The notes beneath the pieces were generated by a model. That model made no database searches. It was not told where the DNA came from and saw nothing but the letters and a program-made list of their open reading frames with translations. The translations under genes and the position numbers were made by a program. Shown one piece after another: positions 61,331 to 64,000 of a stretch of 64,000 bases of DNA. The stretch's first letter is position 1. Each line of letters begins with the position of its first letter. The stretch comes from Paramecium pentaurelia (taxonomy: Eukaryota > Ciliophora > Oligohymenophorea > Peniculida > Parameciidae), in contig CAJJDO010000046.1 in NCBI GenBank assembly GCA_905183005.1, forward strand, positions 386,255 through 450,254, given 5' to 3'.

Positions 61331-64000
61331 ATGTTTGAAGGTCTTATTTAGAAAGTATTGTTAGCCATCTTCGGAAGGTTTATTGATGGACTGGATAAGA
61401 AACAAATCAATTTATCATTTTTGAAGGGCAATTTGGTAATTGAGAATGTTTCAATAAAGAAAGAAGCTCTTGAAGCCTTATAATTACCAATTGAATTAGT
61501 ATACAGTTCAATACAGAGAATTGAAATAAATCTTCCATGGAATAAATTGACTACTTAAAGAACAGAAATAAAGATACATAGTGTCTTCTTATTAGTCACT
61601 ACTGTCTCTGAAGACATGTGGGGATTAGAGGAGATTAATTATTATAAACCAAAAGCAGCTTAAGTGAGAGCCTATATAAAGAAAGTTATGGATGAAGAAA
61701 TTAGGAAGTAAGAAACAACAACAGATAACTAGGAACGTGATTAAAAAGAGGCAGGCTTTTTTCAAAAATAAATAACCAGAATAGTTGATAATCTTTACAT
61801 TTCAATTTCTGATGTGCATTTTCGTTATGAACATTGTATTAGTAAACATTCTTTTTCTTGGGGTATTACTATTAATCATATCACTTAATAAACAGTGGAT
61901 TCTGAATGGAAAATTTCATAAACATCTTAACCTTATATTCATGAACGTAAAGACTCTACCTTTGTGAATAAACAAATATAATTATCTAAACTGGCAATGT
62001 ATTGGAATTCTGATGATCATTATCTCATTTTGAGTAGCATAATCAAACCATAACATGATAAAAATATTGATGTTTAAAAAGCCATTGTAAAAATGGATCC
62101 TTATAAAATTGATTTAGATCTTCGTCAACGTACTGTATATTAAATAGATGAAAAAATGCAAGCTAGAATATAATCTAGATTATAATAAGAATTAGTATAT
62201 GAGCCAGACAATCTTACTATGGGAATAAAAACATCCAAATCATCAAAATACATATTCTGTCTTAATGCAGTTGCTAATGTTGTACAAACTTATCAGAATT
62301 TTAGGAAGGTACCAGAATATAAAATTAAAGTGGAATTACAGGAAATGGATTTTAAAATCAAGCATACTCAATATAAGGAGATTTTAAAACTTGTATCCAT
62401 ATTCAATCTTTATTAATACAGTGCCAAATAGCAAATGGATTAGTATCTCACAACAGTTTTGAGACCTTAACCATAAGATTTCCTTAAAATGGAAACAAAT
62501 TCTTTATATCTTAGATCCTTATTTTAATATCTAGTCAAAGCTTAGATTATGGAAATTAGAAGAAAAAGATTTCTTGAGTTTGAGATGAATGCTCTCTAAA
62601 GAAAAACAACACCCTCTGCATTATTGAAATCTTAACATAGAGAATTAAGACAATATTAATAAATTGTGATAAAGACTTCAATAACTACATTATAAATGTG
62701 GGCTAAATAAGCATTAGAAATATATGAGAGAGCTAAAGAGCATCATTAAATTGAATAGGCATTCAAGAAGGAAATTGAGAAAGCTTATAAACCATCAGCT
62801 TTTATGGATGAGGAAACTTATGTTTATTTAGAGTTTAGATTATCAATTGTAAAAGGAAGTTTAAAATTATTAAGAAAGCATAAGAATTTAGAAGAAGGAT
62901 TTACACTTTTGTGGAAGAATTTTGATTTTTTTTTGTAAAAGAGAAGAAATAATTTTGAAGTAGAATAAATTATACAAGATATGGAAGTTTAGATGTTTAG
63001 TGTTGAAGAGAAGAATGATATTATTGTACCTATTGTAAAGAAAATAAAAAGTTATGATATTTAAGAGAAACCTCTAATCTATTTCAAATTAGAAAAACAT
63101 CCATTATCTAGACCAAATTACTTCACCAGTATATATTTGGATGTTTAGAAGATTGAATTTATGGTTTTTGTTGCATCATTATAAAGAGTAATAGCTTATT
63201 TTAGGATGCCCCCTTAAGATGATAAATAATAAGAGGGTAAAGTTAAAGAGAATATAAGAAAGAATAAGAAGGAGTAGAAAAATAAAAATGATGATCCAGA
63301 TTCTGAAAAGAAGATAGAAACTTAAACGAAAAATTATATTAGCATAACTATTTAATCACCTATTGTTATTATTCCAAATTAATAGATAAATGATTTACAT
63401 TCAGATTGTTGGGTATTGAAATTAGGAGATTTAGAAATAATAACTGTAGATGATAGATAAGTTCCTGGATTTATTAAATTAGGATCAGATAATTACAGAA
63501 GATTAGGTGTAAGTGGAGAAAGTGTTGGAAAATCAAGAATAGTAGAATAACCATTATTGACAGTTCATAATGAAAAAAATTAACTTGTTAGTTAATTTAA
63601 TTTTGCTAATGTAAATTCAATTAATCCTTTAGAGAAATCAGCTTCACTTTAACATTTATAATAACCATAATAATAGAATCATTAATAATAATAACATTAA
63701 AGAAAACATCATAAATCTTAAAATTATGATAATTATGTAATGAAATTAAAATCAGTCTAATTACAATATTTTTCATCTATTCATTATTTTTATAATTATT
63801 AGAAATTGAGTTAAACATAAAGAGGAATGGAGATATTAAATAATCCATTAAGAATGAGATCTAAAAAATATGATGTGTTAGAGGACTTTTCTATGGAATT
63901 AAATCTTTATTTTAAAAAGAGTAGTTAAGCTAATCTTCCTTAAACTAAGATAAATTTTGAATTACCTTCATTAACAGCTTCAATTAATCCAGAAGTACCT
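61331..64000 (+). CDS. VPS13-family lipid-transfer protein, N-terminal part
   Basis: ATG 61331 opens exactly 890 codons to the right edge without a TGA or intron. The N-terminus is the chorein domain: MFEGLIQKVLLAIFGRFIDG, LSFLKGNLVIENVSIKKEAL, IELVYSSIQRIEINLPWNK, the conserved entry to the lipid groove of VPS13 proteins at membrane contact sites. Further on come ISDVHFRYEH and long hydrophobic/polar repeating strands typical of the RBG rod. A His/Gln run (about codons 775-795) is a disordered insertion. Family members exceed 3000 residues, so most of the gene lies outside the window. Gln codons TAA/TAG are abundant. Confidence 0.92.

Noticed and set aside
1..64000. Search for tRNA, rRNA, CRISPR arrays, insertion sequences and integrases
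   Set aside because: No cloverleaf, rRNA core, direct-repeat array, transposase motif or terminal inverted repeats with target duplication were seen by eye; a covariance-model scan would be needed to exclude small RNAs.

Overview
The window is macronuclear-type DNA of a ciliate, most likely a Paramecium species. TAA and TAG lie inside nearly every recognisable gene where relatives have glutamine, and TGA is the only stop used. The DNA is very AT-rich, and genes are interrupted by tiny introns. About 60 introns that I placed by hand are 20-33 nt, usually GTA...TAG. Gaps between genes are often under 50 bp, and a Paramecium-type surface-antigen gene sits at the left edge. Read with the standard code, almost every gene looks like a string of short open frames.

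Layout. 1-3.1 kb: cysteine-repeat surface antigen on the minus strand, running off the left edge. 3.4-9.6 kb: a small ORF, a seven-helix receptor-like protein, a Rab GTPase, a RING-H2 membrane protein, a long coiled-coil protein and ribosomal protein eL21, all plus. 9.6-12.6 kb: V-ATPase subunit B and a small coiled-coil protein, minus. 12.9-14.7 kb: two poorly resolved plus-strand genes, possibly decaying. 14.7-24.1 kb: a giant minus-strand gene whose cysteine-rich repeats are each cut by a phase-1 mini-intron, followed by a large ectodomain and a membrane region. 24.4-30.3 kb: small proteins and a full-length ABCA-type transporter. 30.4-38.2 kb: a Ser/Thr kinase, a jacalin-like lectin, and coiled-coil and unresolved genes. 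38.5-44.0 kb: an STK32-like AGC kinase, a C2H2 zinc-finger protein, EMC8/9 and a ciliary CIMIP2/FAM166-like protein. 44.1-53.9 kb: an OXR1-type LysM-TLDc protein, a tail-anchored VAP/MSP protein and several low-complexity proteins. 54.0-57.6 kb: two tandem paralogues, possibly Sin1/AVO1-like. 57.6-64 kb: eIF2 gamma, a coiled-coil protein and the N-terminal part of a VPS13 lipid-transfer protein running off the right edge.

There is no operon logic. Genes are monocistronic and mixed in function (translation, vesicle traffic, cilia, signalling). I found no mobile element, rRNA, tRNA, CRISPR array or telomeric repeat. The features most worth following are the one-intron-per-repeat giant gene, the tandem paralogue pair, a 46-bp perfect palindrome, and clusters of genes whose reading frames cannot be joined by ordinary mini-introns. 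I did not identify a clearly new biological system.
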